This document shows positions 1 to 8,865 of a stretch of 64,000 nucleotides of DNA, one piece after another. This DNA is from Achromobacter sp. UMC46 (GTDB lineage Bacteria > Pseudomonadota > Gammaproteobacteria > Burkholderiales > Burkholderiaceae_B), in NCBI RefSeq assembly GCF_014170335.1, contig NZ_LZZS01000033.1, positions 62,001 to 126,000 of the forward strand, in the 5' to 3' direction. A program made the translations under genes and the position numbers. The notes under the pieces were generated by a model that saw only the letters and a program-made list of their open reading frames with translations, was not told where the DNA came from and searched no databases. Within the stretch, counting starts at the first letter, position 1, and each line of letters starts with the position of its first letter.

Positions 1-2
1 TG

Positions 3-1247
3 AACGCCAAGGAATCGCGCAACCCGGCATCGGTGATGAAACTGGTCACGACCTGGGCGGCGCTGTCCGAACTGGGTCCGAACTACGTCTGGCGCACCGA
101 ATTCATGACGGCGCCGGGCGCGCGGCCGGACGCCAAGGGCGTGCTGGCCGGCCCGCTGTACCTGCGCGCCGGGGGCGATCCCCAATTTCTGATGCAGGAC
201 CTGTGGGCCCTGCTGCGCGAGCTGCGCTTGCGCGGGGTCAAGCAGATCAACGACCTGGTCATCGACCGCAGCATCTTCGGCCAGGTCGCCACCGACCCCG
301 GCGCCTTCGACGGCGCCCCGGACCGGGCCTACAACGCCAGCCCCGACGCCCTGATGGTGGGTTTCGGCGCGCTGCGCCTGTTGTTCACGCCGGACGCCGC
401 CGCCCACAAGTGGGTGCCGTTGATCGATCCGCCGCTGCCCGGCCTGAAGATCGAGGGCAATGTGGAATGGAGCGACGTCCGCTGCCCGGGCCCCCCGGTC
501 GTGACGACCGAACCGCTGATCACCCAGCAGGGCGTGACGATCCGCGTGGGCGGCAAGGTGGCCGGCTCGTGCGGGGAATTCAGCCTGTACCGCCTGGCCC
601 TGTCGCAGCCCGACTACGCCACCGAAATCTTCCGCATGCTCTGGAAAGAGCTGGGCGGCACGTTCAAGGGACAAGTTCGGTCCGGGATGGTGCCGGCGGA
701 CGCCGTCGTGCTGGCCTCGCACGATTCCCCCACCCTGGCCGAGGTGATCCGCCAGATCAACAAGCGCAGCAACAACGTCATGGCGCGCACGCTGCTGCTG
801 ACCCTGGGTGCGGAAAAGGGCCGCCGGCCGGCCACCGTGACCAGCAGCGAGGCCGTGGCCAAGGGGCTGCTGGCCAAGCAGGGGCTGGACATGCCTGAAC
901 TGGTCATCGACAACGGCGCCGGCTTGTCGCGCGAGGCCCGGGTGTCGGCCGACAGCCTGGCGTCGATGCTGACGGTGGCCTGGAATTCGCCGGTCATGCC
1001 GGAGTACATCTCATCCTTCGCGATCGCCGGGGTGGACGGCACCGTGCGCCGCCGCCTGAAGGGCGACGGCACGCTGGGCATGGCCCACCTGAAGACCGGA
1101 TCGTTGCGCGACGTGCGCTCGATCGCCGGCTATGTGCTGGGCGCCAGCGGCAAGCGCTATGTGGTGGTCAGCATCGTCAACCATGAGCAGGCGGGCGCCG
1201 TCCGCGCCTTCGACGACGCGTTGATTGCCTGGCTTGCAGACCAATAG
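3..1247 (+). CDS. dacB: D-alanyl-D-alanine carboxypeptidase/endopeptidase (PBP4, class C), 5' truncated
   Basis: The C-terminal part of a periplasmic penicillin-binding protein of the PBP4/DacB family, which trims or cleaves D-Ala-D-Ala-containing peptides in peptidoglycan. The reading frame is open from base 3 and enters with [11 protein letters not shown], the SxxK active-site motif (Ser-Val-Met-Lys), so the start codon and signal peptide lie left of the window. The SxN motif is in KRSNNVMAR near base 770 and the KTG motif in [10 protein letters not shown] near base 1092. About 415 residues are visible, as expected for a family member of roughly 470-500 residues missing only its N-terminus. 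The next gene, upp, is 131 bases downstream and seems functionally unrelated. Confidence 0.93.
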   Translation, partial: NAKESRNPASVMKLVTTWAALSELGPNYVWRTEFMTAPGARPDAKGVLAGPLYLRAGGDPQFLMQDLWALLRELRLRGVKQINDLVIDRSIFGQVATDPGAFDGAPDRAYNASPDALMVGFGALRLLFTPDAAAHKWVPLIDPPLPGLKIEGNVEWSDVRCPGPPVVTTEPLITQQGVTIRVGGKVAGSCGEFSLYRLALSQPDYATEIFRMLWKELGGTFKGQVRSGMVPADAVVLASHDSPTLAEVIRQINKRSNNVMARTLLLTLGAEKGRRPATVTSSEAVAKGLLAKQGLDMPELVIDNGAGLSREARVSADSLASMLTVAWNSPVMPEYISSFAIAGVDGTVRRRLKGDGTLGMAHLKTGSLRDVRSIAGYVLGASGKRYVVVSIVNHEQAGAVRAFDDALIAWLADQ

Positions 1248-1378
1248 GCCATTTTCTTTCTAAACCGATTACGATCCTCGGGAGTGGCCCCCAAAGCGGG
1301 CAACGCAAGCGTTGCGCCGTTCCGGTCGCGCCTGAGGCGAAAAACCCCGTCTTTTCAATATTCTGGAGTGTTACGCAC

Positions 1379-2017
1379 ATGCCTGTGCACGAAATCCGCC
1401 ATCCGTTGATCCGCCATAAGCTCGGGATCATGCGTCGCGCCGACCTCAGCACCAAGAGCTTCCGAGAGTTGTCGCAGGAAGTGGGCGCGCTGCTGACCTA
1501 CGAAGCGTCCAAAGACCTGCCGCTGGCGCCGACCACCGTGCAAGGCTGGTGTGGCGAGGTCCAGGTCGAGAAGATTGCCGGCAAAAAAGTCACCGTGGTG
1601 CCCATCCTGCGCGCCGGCATCGGCATGCTGGATGGCGTGCTCAGCCTGATTCCGGGCGCCAAGGTCAGCGTGGTGGGCGTGGCCCGCAACGAAGAGACGC
1701 TGGAAGCGCATACGTATCTGGAACGCCTGGTCGGCGAGCTGGACCAGCGCCTAGCGCTGATCGTCGATCCGATGCTGGCGACCGGCGGTTCGATGGTTGC
1801 CGCCATCGACCTGCTCAAGCGCGCCGGCTGCAAGGAAATCCGCGCGCTGGTCCTGGTGGCCGCGCCCGTCGGCATCGACGCCGTGCTGGCCAAGCACCCG
1901 GACGTGCATATCTACACGGCGTCCATCGATGACGGCTTGAACGAGCATGGCTACATCATGCCGGGCCTGGGCGATGCGGGCGACCGGATCTTCGGCACGA
2001 CCCAGAAGACGGAATGA
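1379..2017 (+). CDS. upp: uracil phosphoribosyltransferase
   Basis: Converts uracil and PRPP to UMP in the cytoplasmic pyrimidine salvage pathway. The 212-residue product matches the usual length of about 208. It begins [16 protein letters not shown], typical of Upp, and has the PRPP-binding loop [10 protein letters not shown] near residues 130-140, plus the C-terminal [10 protein letters not shown] signature. A CTGGAG ribosome-binding site lies about 11 bases before the ATG. The 131-base gap after dacB contains a CAACGC-AA-GCGTTG hairpin (1301-1314), which may end dacB transcription or belong to an upp leader; no clear promoter was identified. Confidence 0.96.
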   Translation: MPVHEIRHPLIRHKLGIMRRADLSTKSFRELSQEVGALLTYEASKDLPLAPTTVQGWCGEVQVEKIAGKKVTVVPILRAGIGMLDGVLSLIPGAKVSVVGVARNEETLEAHTYLERLVGELDQRLALIVDPMLATGGSMVAAIDLLKRAGCKEIRALVLVAAPVGIDAVLAKHPDVHIYTASIDDGLNEHGYIMPGLGDAGDRIFGTTQKTE

Positions 2018-2064
2018 TGCTGACGGCGTAACGGGTAGCGTGCCGCCCGTTACGCGGGAATCCA

Positions 2065-3483
2065 TTACGCCGCCAGCCGCTGCGGCCGGCCATCGATATG
2101 CTGGCCGAACCACTGCAATTGCGGCGCCAGGCCGGCGACTTCGCCCACGATCAGCAGGGCGGGCGACCGGATGCCATGCGCGACGGCCAGTCGGGGCAGT
2201 TCTTCCAGCGTGCCCGACAGCACGCGCTGTTCGGGCCGGCTGCCATTTTCGATCAGCGCGAACGGCGTCTGGGCCGACCGGCCATGGTGCAGCAGGCGGC
2301 GGGTCAGCAATTCCAGCTGGCCCACTCCCATATAGAACGCCAGCGTCTGCCGCTCGCGCGCCAGCGCGGGCCAGTCCAGATTGTCTTCGTCTTCGCGGCA
2401 ATGCGCCGTGATCAGCCGCACCGATTGCGCATGCTCGCGATGCGTCAGCGGGATGCCGGCATAGGCCGCACAGGCCAGCGCGGCCGTGATGCCGGGCACC
2501 ACTTCATAGCGCACGCCATGCGCGCGCAGATATTCCAGTTCTTCACCGCCACGTCCGAAAATGAACGCGTCGCCGCCTTTCAGGCGCACCACGCGGCGGC
2601 CCGCCCGCGCATGCTCGACCAGCAGCGCGTGGATGCGCGCCTGGGTGGCGTGGTGGTTTTCGCCGGGCAGCTTGCCCACCGGCACGCGGTCGGCGTCGCG
2701 GCGCGCCAGCGACATGACGTCGTCGCTGACCAGACGGTCATACAGGATCACGTCGGCTTCGTTCAGCGCGCGCAACGCCTTAAGCGTCAGCAGGCCGGGG
2801 TCGCCGGGGCCGGCTCCCACCAGCACCACGCTGCCTTCGGCGGGCGCCAGCGGTGCGGCCAGCGCGTCGGCCAACGCGGCTTCAGCCCGCGTGGGCTGCT
2901 GCTGGCGCAGGAAGCCGGCCACGGGGCCGTCCAGCAGCCAGTCGTAGAAGCGGCGGCGCGCGCCCAGGTCGGGATGGCTGGCCCGGATGCGCTTGCGGTA
3001 GGTGGCGGCCAGGCCGGCCAACTGGCCCAGCGTGTGGTCGAACAGGGACTCGATGCGTTCGCGGATGCGGCGCGCCAGCACCGGCGCCACGCCGGACGAC
3101 GAGATGGCCACGATGACGGGCGACCGGTCCACGATGGAGGGCACCTGGAAGGACGACAGTTCGGGATCGTCCACCACGTTGGTGAAGATGCGGCGGGCGC
3201 CGGCGGCGTCGGACACGGCGGCGTTGGCGGCGCGGTCGTCGGTGGCGGCGACCACCAGCCAGACCTCGTCCAGCCAGGCGGGATCAAAACGGCCGGCCAG
3301 ATGGCGGATGCGGCCTTGCGCGGCCAGCGCGGCCAGGGCCGGCGTCAATTCCGGCGCGCCGACGACGACGTCGGCGGCGGCTTCCAGCAGGGTGAGCGTC
3401 TTGCGCTCGGCCACGGCGCCACCGCCCACTACCAGCACCAGCCGGCCTTTCAAGTCGGCAAAAATCGGGAAAAGCTTCATCAA
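2065..3483 (-). CDS. cysG: siroheme synthase (uroporphyrinogen-III methyltransferase / precorrin-2 dehydrogenase / ferrochelatase)
   Basis: A trifunctional enzyme making siroheme, the cofactor of assimilatory nitrite and sulfite reductases. The N-terminal CysG_N domain (about residues 1-210) opens [22 protein letters not shown], giving the NAD-binding GGG motif. The methyltransferase domain (about 215-460) shows [15 protein letters not shown], the [17 protein letters not shown] loop and [21 protein letters not shown]. At 472 residues it is full length. It lies 106 bases downstream of nasT on the same strand, next to the nitrate assimilation genes, so a role in supplying siroheme for nitrite reduction is likely. 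The first of two adjacent ATG codons was taken as the start. Confidence 0.95.
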   Translation of the reverse strand: MMKLFPIFADLKGRLVLVVGGGAVAERKTLTLLEAAADVVVGAPELTPALAALAAQGRIRHLAGRFDPAWLDEVWLVVAATDDRAANAAVSDAAGARRIFTNVVDDPELSSFQVPSIVDRSPVIVAISSSGVAPVLARRIRERIESLFDHTLGQLAGLAATYRKRIRASHPDLGARRRFYDWLLDGPVAGFLRQQQPTRAEAALADALAAPLAPAEGSVVLVGAGPGDPGLLTLKALRALNEADVILYDRLVSDDVMSLARRDADRVPVGKLPGENHHATQARIHALLVEHARAGRRVVRLKGGDAFIFGRGGEELEYLRAHGVRYEVVPGITAALACAAYAGIPLTHREHAQSVRLITAHCREDEDNLDWPALARERQTLAFYMGVGQLELLTRRLLHHGRSAQTPFALIENGSRPEQRVLSGTLEELPRLAVAHGIRSPALLIVGEVAGLAPQLQWFGQHIDGRPQRLAA

Positions 3484-3589
3484 ATGCCCGCCCCGGGCGT
3501 ACCCGGCAAAATATCAACTGATCATAGGGAGCGGGTTTCATCCCCACAACTTTTGATTTCTTGAATCCATATAGCTAAAAATCATGTGG

Positions 3590-4171
3590 CTAGGCTTTGC
3601 CCAGCCATTGGCTCATTTCGACGACCTCCCGGGCGACCTCGCCCAAGCGCTTCTGGCTCTGCATGGCGCGTTCGCGCAACAGGCGGTGCGCTTCGTCCTC
3701 GGGGATGGCGCGCGCCTTCATCAGGATCCCCTTGGCCTTTTCCACCCACTGGCGGTCGGCCAGGCGCATTTGCGCCTCGCGCAGTTCTTCGCGCCGCGAC
3801 TTCTCCATGGCGAAGCGTTCGATCGCCACCGTCAGCAACGGTTCGATGCGGGCGGCCGGCACGTCGCCCACCACGTAGGCCGCGACGCCGGCTCGCAGCG
3901 CGGTGCGGATGGTGTCGCGGTTGCCGTTGTCGGTGAACATCACAACCGGGCGGTCGCTGTGCTCGCTGGCCACGCAGACGTTTTCCAGTGTGTCGCGCCC
4001 GGGGGCGTCGCTGTCGATCAACACCACGTCGGGCGCTGCCTGCGCGATGGCGGCGGCCAGGTCCATGCCCGGCGCCACTTCCGACACGATGCGCACGCCC
4101 GCCGCAGCAAGCGTCTGCCGCAGCGACGCCGCGCGCCCTTCGCCATCGTTCAGCAACATCACCTTGAGCAT
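3590..4171 (-). CDS. nasT: NasT-like ANTAR-domain antiterminator (nitrate/nitrite response regulator)
   Basis: A 193-residue two-domain RNA-binding regulator. Residues 1-125 form a receiver-like domain that looks degenerate: the acidic pair is replaced by LLNDGEG, although LIDSDAPG (Asp53, Asp55) remains. Residues 130-190 are an ANTAR domain (RLADRQWVEKAKGILMK ... DEAHRLLRERAM). Known NasT/NasR proteins bind paired hairpins in nas leaders and prevent termination. A matching leader lies just across the divergent gap at 4437-4548. The ATG at 4169-4171 gives the canonical MLKVMLLND start; a longer in-frame extension exists but has no support. No nasS gene, the usual sensor partner, is present in the window. 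Confidence 0.9.
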   Translation of the reverse strand: MLKVMLLNDGEGRAASLRQTLAAAGVRIVSEVAPGMDLAAAIAQAAPDVVLIDSDAPGRDTLENVCVASEHSDRPVVMFTDNGNRDTIRTALRAGVAAYVVGDVPAARIEPLLTVAIERFAMEKSRREELREAQMRLADRQWVEKAKGILMKARAIPEDEAHRLLRERAMQSQKRLGEVAREVVEMSQWLGKA

Positions 4172-4264
4172 GAGACCCCCCGTATGCTTCCGTTGATGCA
4201 AGTTCCGTGCCATCCGGCTGGCCCGCGGGGCGGCGCGGCGGGGCACAGCGCCAGGGCGCGCGCC

Positions 4265-4312
4265 GCACAGGCATGGTGCGCCGCCGCATCGACGCATGCA
4301 CCAACTTGGTTC
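4265..4312 (+). promoter_or_regulatory. tandem NtrC-like enhancer sites
   Basis: Two sequences match the NtrC consensus GCACCA-N3-TGGTGC: GCACAG-GCA-TGGTGC at 4265-4279 and GCACCA-ACT-TGGTTC at 4298-4312. Their centres are 33 bases apart, about three helical turns, which places dimers on the same face as in classical glnA enhancers. They lie about 130 and 165 bases before the start predicted from the sigma-54 promoter at 4411. This suggests nitrogen-limitation control of the operon. Confidence 0.7.
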
Positions 4313-4410
4313 GAGGTGGGGGCGCGGGCGCAGGCGGGCAACGTGCGGGTCAGGCGCAAAGCCAGCATTGGCGTAGGGCGCGGGCGCATCCGGCAGACAA
4401 GCCGGCCGCC

Positions 4411-4426
4411 TGGCACGATGCTTGCT
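4411..4426 (+). promoter_or_regulatory. sigma-54 promoter of the nitrate assimilation operon
   Basis: TGGCACG-ATGC-TTGCT matches the -24/-12 consensus TGGCACR-N4-TTGCW at every conserved base. GG and GC are separated by exactly 10 bases. The predicted transcription start, about 12 bases after the GC, falls near 4437, just where the first leader hairpin begins. Confidence 0.85.
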
Positions 4427-4436
4427 TAAGAGGTAA

Positions 4437-4501
4437 CGGGGACCAACGGCGGTCGCCCGATGCAACGCGCCGCAATTCGCGGCAAGGAACAACGACGTTC
4501 C
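4437..4501 (+). promoter_or_regulatory. two-hairpin ANTAR recognition element (NasT binding site in leader RNA)
   Basis: Hairpin 1 (4437-4459) pairs CGGGGACC with GGTCGCCCG (one bulged G) around the six-base loop AACGGC (4445-4450). Hairpin 2 (4486-4501) pairs GGAAC with GTTCC around loop AACGAC (4491-4496). Both loops have A at position 1 and G at position 4, the published ANTAR target rule. The 3' arm of hairpin 2 is also the 5' arm of the terminator, so the two structures exclude each other. Binding by NasT would favour hairpin 2 and readthrough. Confidence 0.85.
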
Positions 4502-4548
4502 GCAGCGCCAATGGACTGGGTTCCATGGCGCGCGGGACGTTTTTTTTT
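4495..4548 (+). terminator. intrinsic terminator/attenuator in the nas leader
   Basis: ACGTTCCGC (4495-4503) pairs with GCGGGACGT (4532-4540). GCGCCA pairs with TGGCGC and TGGA with TCCA inside, with single bulged As at 4504 and 4511 and a CTGGGT-type loop. Nine Ts follow (4540-4548). It lies just before the nrtA ribosome-binding site, so it would stop transcription unless the overlapping ANTAR hairpin 2 forms. Confidence 0.92.
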
Positions 4549-4562
4549 GCCAGGAGCCATGC

Positions 4563-5864
4563 ATGACGCCAGTGACACGTAGCCCCTCTGCCCGCCCCGC
4601 CGCCGGCGCGGACCAGACCGCCGACGCCGGCCGCCGCAAATGGTTGAGCGGAACGGCGCGCGCCGTGGCGGGCGCCAGCCTGTTGTCGCTGGTCGATCCG
4701 CTGGTGCGCGCAGGCGCCTGGGCGGCGGGCACCGACGCGCCAGAGAAGACCGAGGTGAAGATCGGCTTCATCCCGCTGACGGATTGCGCGTCGGTCGTGA
4801 TGGCCTCGGTGCTGGGCATCGACAAGAAGCATGGGGTGACGATCACGCCGTCGAAGGAGGCCTCGTGGGCGGCGGTGCGCGACAAGCTCATGAACGGCGA
4901 GCTGGACATGGCGCACGTGCTGTACGGGCTGGTCTACGGCGTGCACCTGGGCGTCGGCGGGCCAAAGAAGGACATGGCCGTTCTGATGAACCTGAACCAG
5001 AACGGCCAGGCGATCACGCTGTCGAACAAGCTGCTGCAGGCCGGCGCGCGCGACGGCGAATCGCTGGCGAAGCTGATGGCGGCCGACAAGCGCGAATACA
5101 CCTTTGCGCAAACCTTCCCGACCGGCACGCACGCCATGTGGCTGTATTACTGGCTGGCGGCCTACGGTATCAACCCGATGAAGGACGCCAAGGTCATCAC
5201 GGTGCCGCCGCCCCAGATGGTGGCGAACATGCGTGTGGGCAACATGGACGGCTTCTGCGTGGGCGAACCCTGGGGGGCGCGCGCCATCATGGACAAGATC
5301 GGCTACACCGCCGTGACCACGCAAGGCATCTGGCAGGACCACCCTGAAAAGGTGCTGGGCACCAGCGCGGAATTCGTGTCGCGCCATCCGAACACGGCGC
5401 GCGCCGTTACCGCGGCCATCCTTGAGGCCGGGAAATGGATCGACGCGTCGCCGGCCAACCGCCAGAAGACGGCTGAAACCATCGCCGCCAAATCCTATGT
5501 CAACACGGACGCCAGCGGCATCGTGGACCGCATGCAGGGCCGCTACGACGACGGCTTGGGCAAGTCGTGGACCGACGCGCACGCGATGCGCTTCTATGCC
5601 GACGGCGCAGCCAACTTCCCGTATCTGAGCGACGGCATGTGGTTCCTGACGCAGCACAAGCGCTGGGGCCTGTTGAAAGAGCATCCCGACTATCTGGCGG
5701 TGGCCACGCAGATCAACCGCATCGAACTCTACAAGCAGGCCGCGTCGGCCGCTGGCGTGGCGTTGCCCGCCAGCGAGACGCGCCGCTCGACGTTGATCGA
5801 CGGCGTGGCGTGGGACGGCAGCAACCCCGCGGCTTATGCCGACGGGTTCAAGGTCAAGGCCTGA
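4563..5864 (+). CDS. nrtA: nitrate ABC transporter substrate-binding protein (NrtA/NasF family)
   Basis: The periplasmic nitrate receptor of the transporter encoded by the next two genes, 433 residues. The N-terminus carries a twin-arginine motif, GRRKWLSG (Arg24-Arg25), followed by a hydrophobic stretch, suggesting Tat export. The mature domain begins near KIGFIPLTDCASVVMASVLG, the NrtA/CmpA/NasS fold, and includes GNMDGFCVGEPWGARA. It is the first gene after the attenuated leader, with AGGAG six bases before the ATG. NasS sensors share this fold but usually lack an export signal; the Tat-like start favours a transport role. Confidence 0.9.
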   Translation: MTPVTRSPSARPAAGADQTADAGRRKWLSGTARAVAGASLLSLVDPLVRAGAWAAGTDAPEKTEVKIGFIPLTDCASVVMASVLGIDKKHGVTITPSKEASWAAVRDKLMNGELDMAHVLYGLVYGVHLGVGGPKKDMAVLMNLNQNGQAITLSNKLLQAGARDGESLAKLMAADKREYTFAQTFPTGTHAMWLYYWLAAYGINPMKDAKVITVPPPQMVANMRVGNMDGFCVGEPWGARAIMDKIGYTAVTTQGIWQDHPEKVLGTSAEFVSRHPNTARAVTAAILEAGKWIDASPANRQKTAETIAAKSYVNTDASGIVDRMQGRYDDGLGKSWTDAHAMRFYADGAANFPYLSDGMWFLTQHKRWGLLKEHPDYLAVATQINRIELYKQAASAAGVALPASETRRSTLIDGVAWDGSNPAAYADGFKVKA

Positions 5865-5893
5865 GCGCCGACACGGAAATAAAGGGGCATGCA

Positions 5894-6724
5894 ATGTCTA
5901 CCGTAACGAATGTGGGTCGCGCCGACGCGATATTCGCCGCCGGGCGCGAGAGGCTGGAATCGGTACTGAAGGCCTTGGCGGGCCCGGTGGCCGGTTTCGC
6001 GCTGTTCGTGCTGGTGTGGCAGGTGGTGGCCATGCGTATTCCGGAGATCCCGACGCCGGGCGTCACCTGGCATGCAGCCGTGGAATTGTTTTCGGATCCA
6101 TTCTATGACAACGGCCCCAACGACAAGGGAATCGGTTGGAACCTGCTGGCGTCGCTGGAACGCGTGGCGATCGGCTTCGGGCTGGCCGCGGTGATCGGCA
6201 TCCCGGTCGGGTTCGCCATCGGCCGGTACGCCGCGATCAACGCCATGTTCTCGCCCATCGTGAGTCTGCTGAGGCCAGTGTCGCCGCTGGCCTGGCTGCC
6301 GCTGGGGCTGCTGCTTTTCAAGGCGGCCAACCCGGCCGCGATCTGGGCCATCTTCATCTGTTCGATCTGGCCGATGATCATCAACACCGCAGTGGGCGTG
6401 TCGCGCGTGCCGCAGGACTACCTGAACGTGGCGCGGGTGCTGAACCTGTCGGAATGGAAGGTCACGACCAAGGTGCTGCTGCCGGCGGTGCTGCCTTACA
6501 TGCTGACCGGGGTGCGCCTGTCCATCGGCACGGCGTGGCTGGTGATCGTGGCGGCCGAAATGCTGACCGGCGGCACGGGCATCGGCTTTTGGCTGTGGGA
6601 CGAGTGGAACAACCTGAAGGTCGAGCACATCGTCATCGCCATCTTCGTGATCGGCATCGTGGGGCTGCTGCTGGAAACCCTGCTGGTCGCGCTGGCCCGC
6701 CGATTCACCTACACCGAGGAATAG
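5894..6724 (+). CDS. nrtB: nitrate ABC transporter permease
   Basis: Inner-membrane permease of the nitrate ABC transporter, 276 residues with about six hydrophobic segments. The cytoplasmic coupling loop is seen around EWKVTTKVLLPAVLPYMLTG (near residues 195-215), the EAA-type motif of this family. The ATG at 5894 follows AAAGGGG and gives MSTVTNVG; the frame is open further upstream but overlaps nrtA and is not supported. It begins 29 bases after nrtA and ends 4 bases before the ATPase gene. Confidence 0.9.
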   Translation: MSTVTNVGRADAIFAAGRERLESVLKALAGPVAGFALFVLVWQVVAMRIPEIPTPGVTWHAAVELFSDPFYDNGPNDKGIGWNLLASLERVAIGFGLAAVIGIPVGFAIGRYAAINAMFSPIVSLLRPVSPLAWLPLGLLLFKAANPAAIWAIFICSIWPMIINTAVGVSRVPQDYLNVARVLNLSEWKVTTKVLLPAVLPYMLTGVRLSIGTAWLVIVAAEMLTGGTGIGFWLWDEWNNLKVEHIVIAIFVIGIVGLLLETLLVALARRFTYTEE

Positions 6725-6728
6725 CGCC

Positions 6729-7619
6729 ATGAAGAAATTCGTACGCATCGAACGCGTGGGCCAGACGTTCACCACCCGCAAAGGCGCTTTCGTGGCGCTG
6801 CGCGACATCGACCTGACGGTGGACCAAGGCGAGTTCATCACGCTGATCGGCCATTCGGGTTGCGGCAAGTCCACCTTGTTGAACCTGATCGCCGGGCTGA
6901 CGCGTCCGACCAGCGGCGTGCTGCTTTGCGCCGAACGCGAAATCACCGGCCCGGGACCGGACCGGGCGGTCGTGTTCCAGAACCATTCGCTGCTGCCGTG
7001 GCTGACCTGCTTCCAGAACGTGTACCTGGCCGTCGAGCGCGTCTTCGGAGGCAAGGAAAAGCGTCCGCAACTGGCCGAGCGCACGCGCGCCGCGCTGGAG
7101 CTGGTGGGGTTGCTGCCGGCGCAGAACAAGCTGCCGCGCGAGATCTCCGGCGGCATGAAGCAGCGCGTGGGCATTGCCCGGGCGCTGGCGATCGAACCGG
7201 GCGTGCTGCTGATGGACGAGCCGTTCGGCGCGTTGGACGCGTTGACGCGGGCGCATCTGCAGGACGAATTGCTGAAGATCGTGGCCAAGACCCGCACCAC
7301 GGCCATCATGGTCACGCATGACGTGGACGAGGCCGTGCTGCTGTCCGACCGCATCGTCATGCTGACCAACGGTCCGGCCGCGACCATCGGCGAGATCCTG
7401 CCCGTGCCGCTGGCGCGTCCGCGCGATCGCGTGCGGTTGACCAATGACGCCACCTATCTGGAATGCCGCGCGTCAGTGGTGGATTTCCTGCACCGCCGCC
7501 ACGGCAATCCCGAGCGCTCGCAGGCGGCGGCGCAGGCCAATGCGGTCCTGGACGCGACCGGTTCGGAGAGGGAGGTCGAGAGCGAGGCTGCGGCCGTCGC
7601 GACCCGCGCCGTGGCCTGA
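6729..7619 (+). CDS. nrtC: nitrate ABC transporter ATP-binding protein
   Basis: Cytoplasmic ATPase driving nitrate import, 296 residues. It shows Walker A GHSGCGKST (about residues 43-51), signature SGGMKQR, Walker B LLMDEPFGALD and the switch His in MVTHDVDEA. The C-terminal 40 residues are acidic and alanine-rich and look like a non-conserved extension. There is no second receptor-like domain of the kind fused to cyanobacterial NrtC, so this corresponds to the short NrtD/NasD-type ATPase. It lies 4 bases after nrtB and 21 bases before the flavoprotein. Confidence 0.9.
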   Translation: MKKFVRIERVGQTFTTRKGAFVALRDIDLTVDQGEFITLIGHSGCGKSTLLNLIAGLTRPTSGVLLCAEREITGPGPDRAVVFQNHSLLPWLTCFQNVYLAVERVFGGKEKRPQLAERTRAALELVGLLPAQNKLPREISGGMKQRVGIARALAIEPGVLLMDEPFGALDALTRAHLQDELLKIVAKTRTTAIMVTHDVDEAVLLSDRIVMLTNGPAATIGEILPVPLARPRDRVRLTNDATYLECRASVVDFLHRRHGNPERSQAAAQANAVLDATGSEREVESEAAAVATRAVA

Positions 7620-7640
7620 ACGCCGGCCACGGGGATTCTC

Positions 7641-8861
7641 ATGGGCACGAAGCAGAAACTGGTGGTGGTGGGCAACGGCATGGCGGGCATCCGCACGGTG
7701 GAGGAACTGCTGGCGCTGGCGCCCGACCTGTACGACATCACGGTGTTCGGCGCCGAGCCCCACACTAACTACAACCGGATCCTGCTGTCGCCGGTGCTGA
7801 CCGGCGAACGGACGCTGCAGGATATCGTGCTGAACGACGAGGATTGGTATGCCCGCTACGGCATACGGCTGTTGCGCAACCGCAAGGTGACGCGGGTGGA
7901 CCGCCTGCGCCGCGTCGCGCAGGCCGATGACGGCACCGAAGCGCCTTATGACCGGCTGCTGCTGGCCACCGGCTCGAACCCGTTCATCCTGCCCGTGCCG
8001 GGCAACGATCTGGACGGCGTGGTCGCCTTTCGCGATATCGGCGATGTGAACCGGATGATCGAAGCGTCGTCGCGCTATCGCCACGCCGTGGTGGTCGGCG
8101 GCGGCCTGCTGGGCCTGGAGGCCGCCAACGGATTGGCCGCGCGCGGCATGGACGTGTCGGTCGTGCATCTGGGCCACGCGCTGCTGGACCGCCAGTTGGA
8201 CGGCGAGGCCTCCGCGATGTTGCAGAAGAGCCTGGAGGCGCGCGGCCTGACATTCCTGCTGGGACGCCAGACGCAGGCGATCCTGGCGGGCGACGACGGG
8301 CGGGTGCGCGCGCTGCGCTTTGCCGATGGCCAGGAGATTCCGGCGGACCTGGTGGTGATGGCCGCGGGCGTGCGTCCCAACACGGAACTGGCCGAACGCT
8401 GCGGGCTGCATGTGGACCGGGGCGTGGTGGTGACCGATACCTTGCAGACTTACGATCCGCGCATCTATGCGGTCGGCGAATGCGTCAGCCATCGCGGCAC
8501 GGCCTACGGGCTGGTCGCGCCCTTGTTCGAACAGGCCAAGGTGGCGGCCAACCATCTGGCCCTGCATGGCATCGGCCGCTACGAGGGCAGCGTGACCTCG
8601 GCCAAATTGAAGGTCACCGGCATCGATCTGTTTTCAGCCGGGGACTTCGCGGGCGGCGGGCAAGCGGAGAGCATCACGTTGTGCGACGCGCTGGACGGCG
8701 TCTACAAGAAGCTGGTGATTCGTGGCAATAAGCTGGTGGGCGTCTGCCTGTACGGCGACACGGCGGACGGCGCCTGGTATATGCGGCTGATCCGGGACGG
8801 GCAGGAAATCGGCGCCCTGCGGGACCGCTTGATGGCAGGCGAAAGTCTGGCGGGGGGATAG
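7641..8861 (+). CDS. NAD(P)H-dependent FAD oxidoreductase of nitrate reduction (NasC/NirB N-terminal type)
   Basis: A 406-residue flavoprotein of the pyridine nucleotide-disulfide oxidoreductase fold. The FAD-binding motif VVVGNGMAGIRTVEEL is at residues 8-23, LLLATGSNPF near 100-112, the NAD-binding VVVGGGLLGLEAANGL near 150-165, and a second FAD site IYAVGECVSHRG near 275. It matches the first 400 residues of NirB, including VTGIDLFSAGDF, but stops before the siroheme/[4Fe-4S] part. It is therefore a diaphorase, not a nitrite reductase. Lying 4 bases before nasA, it most likely passes electrons from NAD(P)H to NasA. Confidence 0.85.
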   Translation: MGTKQKLVVVGNGMAGIRTVEELLALAPDLYDITVFGAEPHTNYNRILLSPVLTGERTLQDIVLNDEDWYARYGIRLLRNRKVTRVDRLRRVAQADDGTEAPYDRLLLATGSNPFILPVPGNDLDGVVAFRDIGDVNRMIEASSRYRHAVVVGGGLLGLEAANGLAARGMDVSVVHLGHALLDRQLDGEASAMLQKSLEARGLTFLLGRQTQAILAGDDGRVRALRFADGQEIPADLVVMAAGVRPNTELAERCGLHVDRGVVVTDTLQTYDPRIYAVGECVSHRGTAYGLVAPLFEQAKVAANHLALHGIGRYEGSVTSAKLKVTGIDLFSAGDFAGGGQAESITLCDALDGVYKKLVIRGNKLVGVCLYGDTADGAWYMRLIRDGQEIGALRDRLMAGESLAGG

Positions 8862-8865
8862 GCGG

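Larger units (their letters stand above)
4172..4562 (+). other. nasT-nrtA divergent regulatory region
   Basis: This 391-base non-coding gap separates leftward nasT from the rightward nitrate operon. Read rightward it holds two NtrC-like sites (4265-4279, 4298-4312), a sigma-54 promoter (4411-4426), two ANTAR-type hairpins (4437-4459, 4486-4501), an intrinsic terminator (4495-4548) and the nrtA ribosome-binding site AGGAG (4552-4556). No good promoter for nasT itself could be picked out. Confidence 0.8.

Noticed and set aside
4563-5864. The NrtA-like protein as a NasS sensor
   Set aside because: It carries a Tat-type export signal and is followed by transporter permease and ATPase genes, so a transport receptor is the better call.
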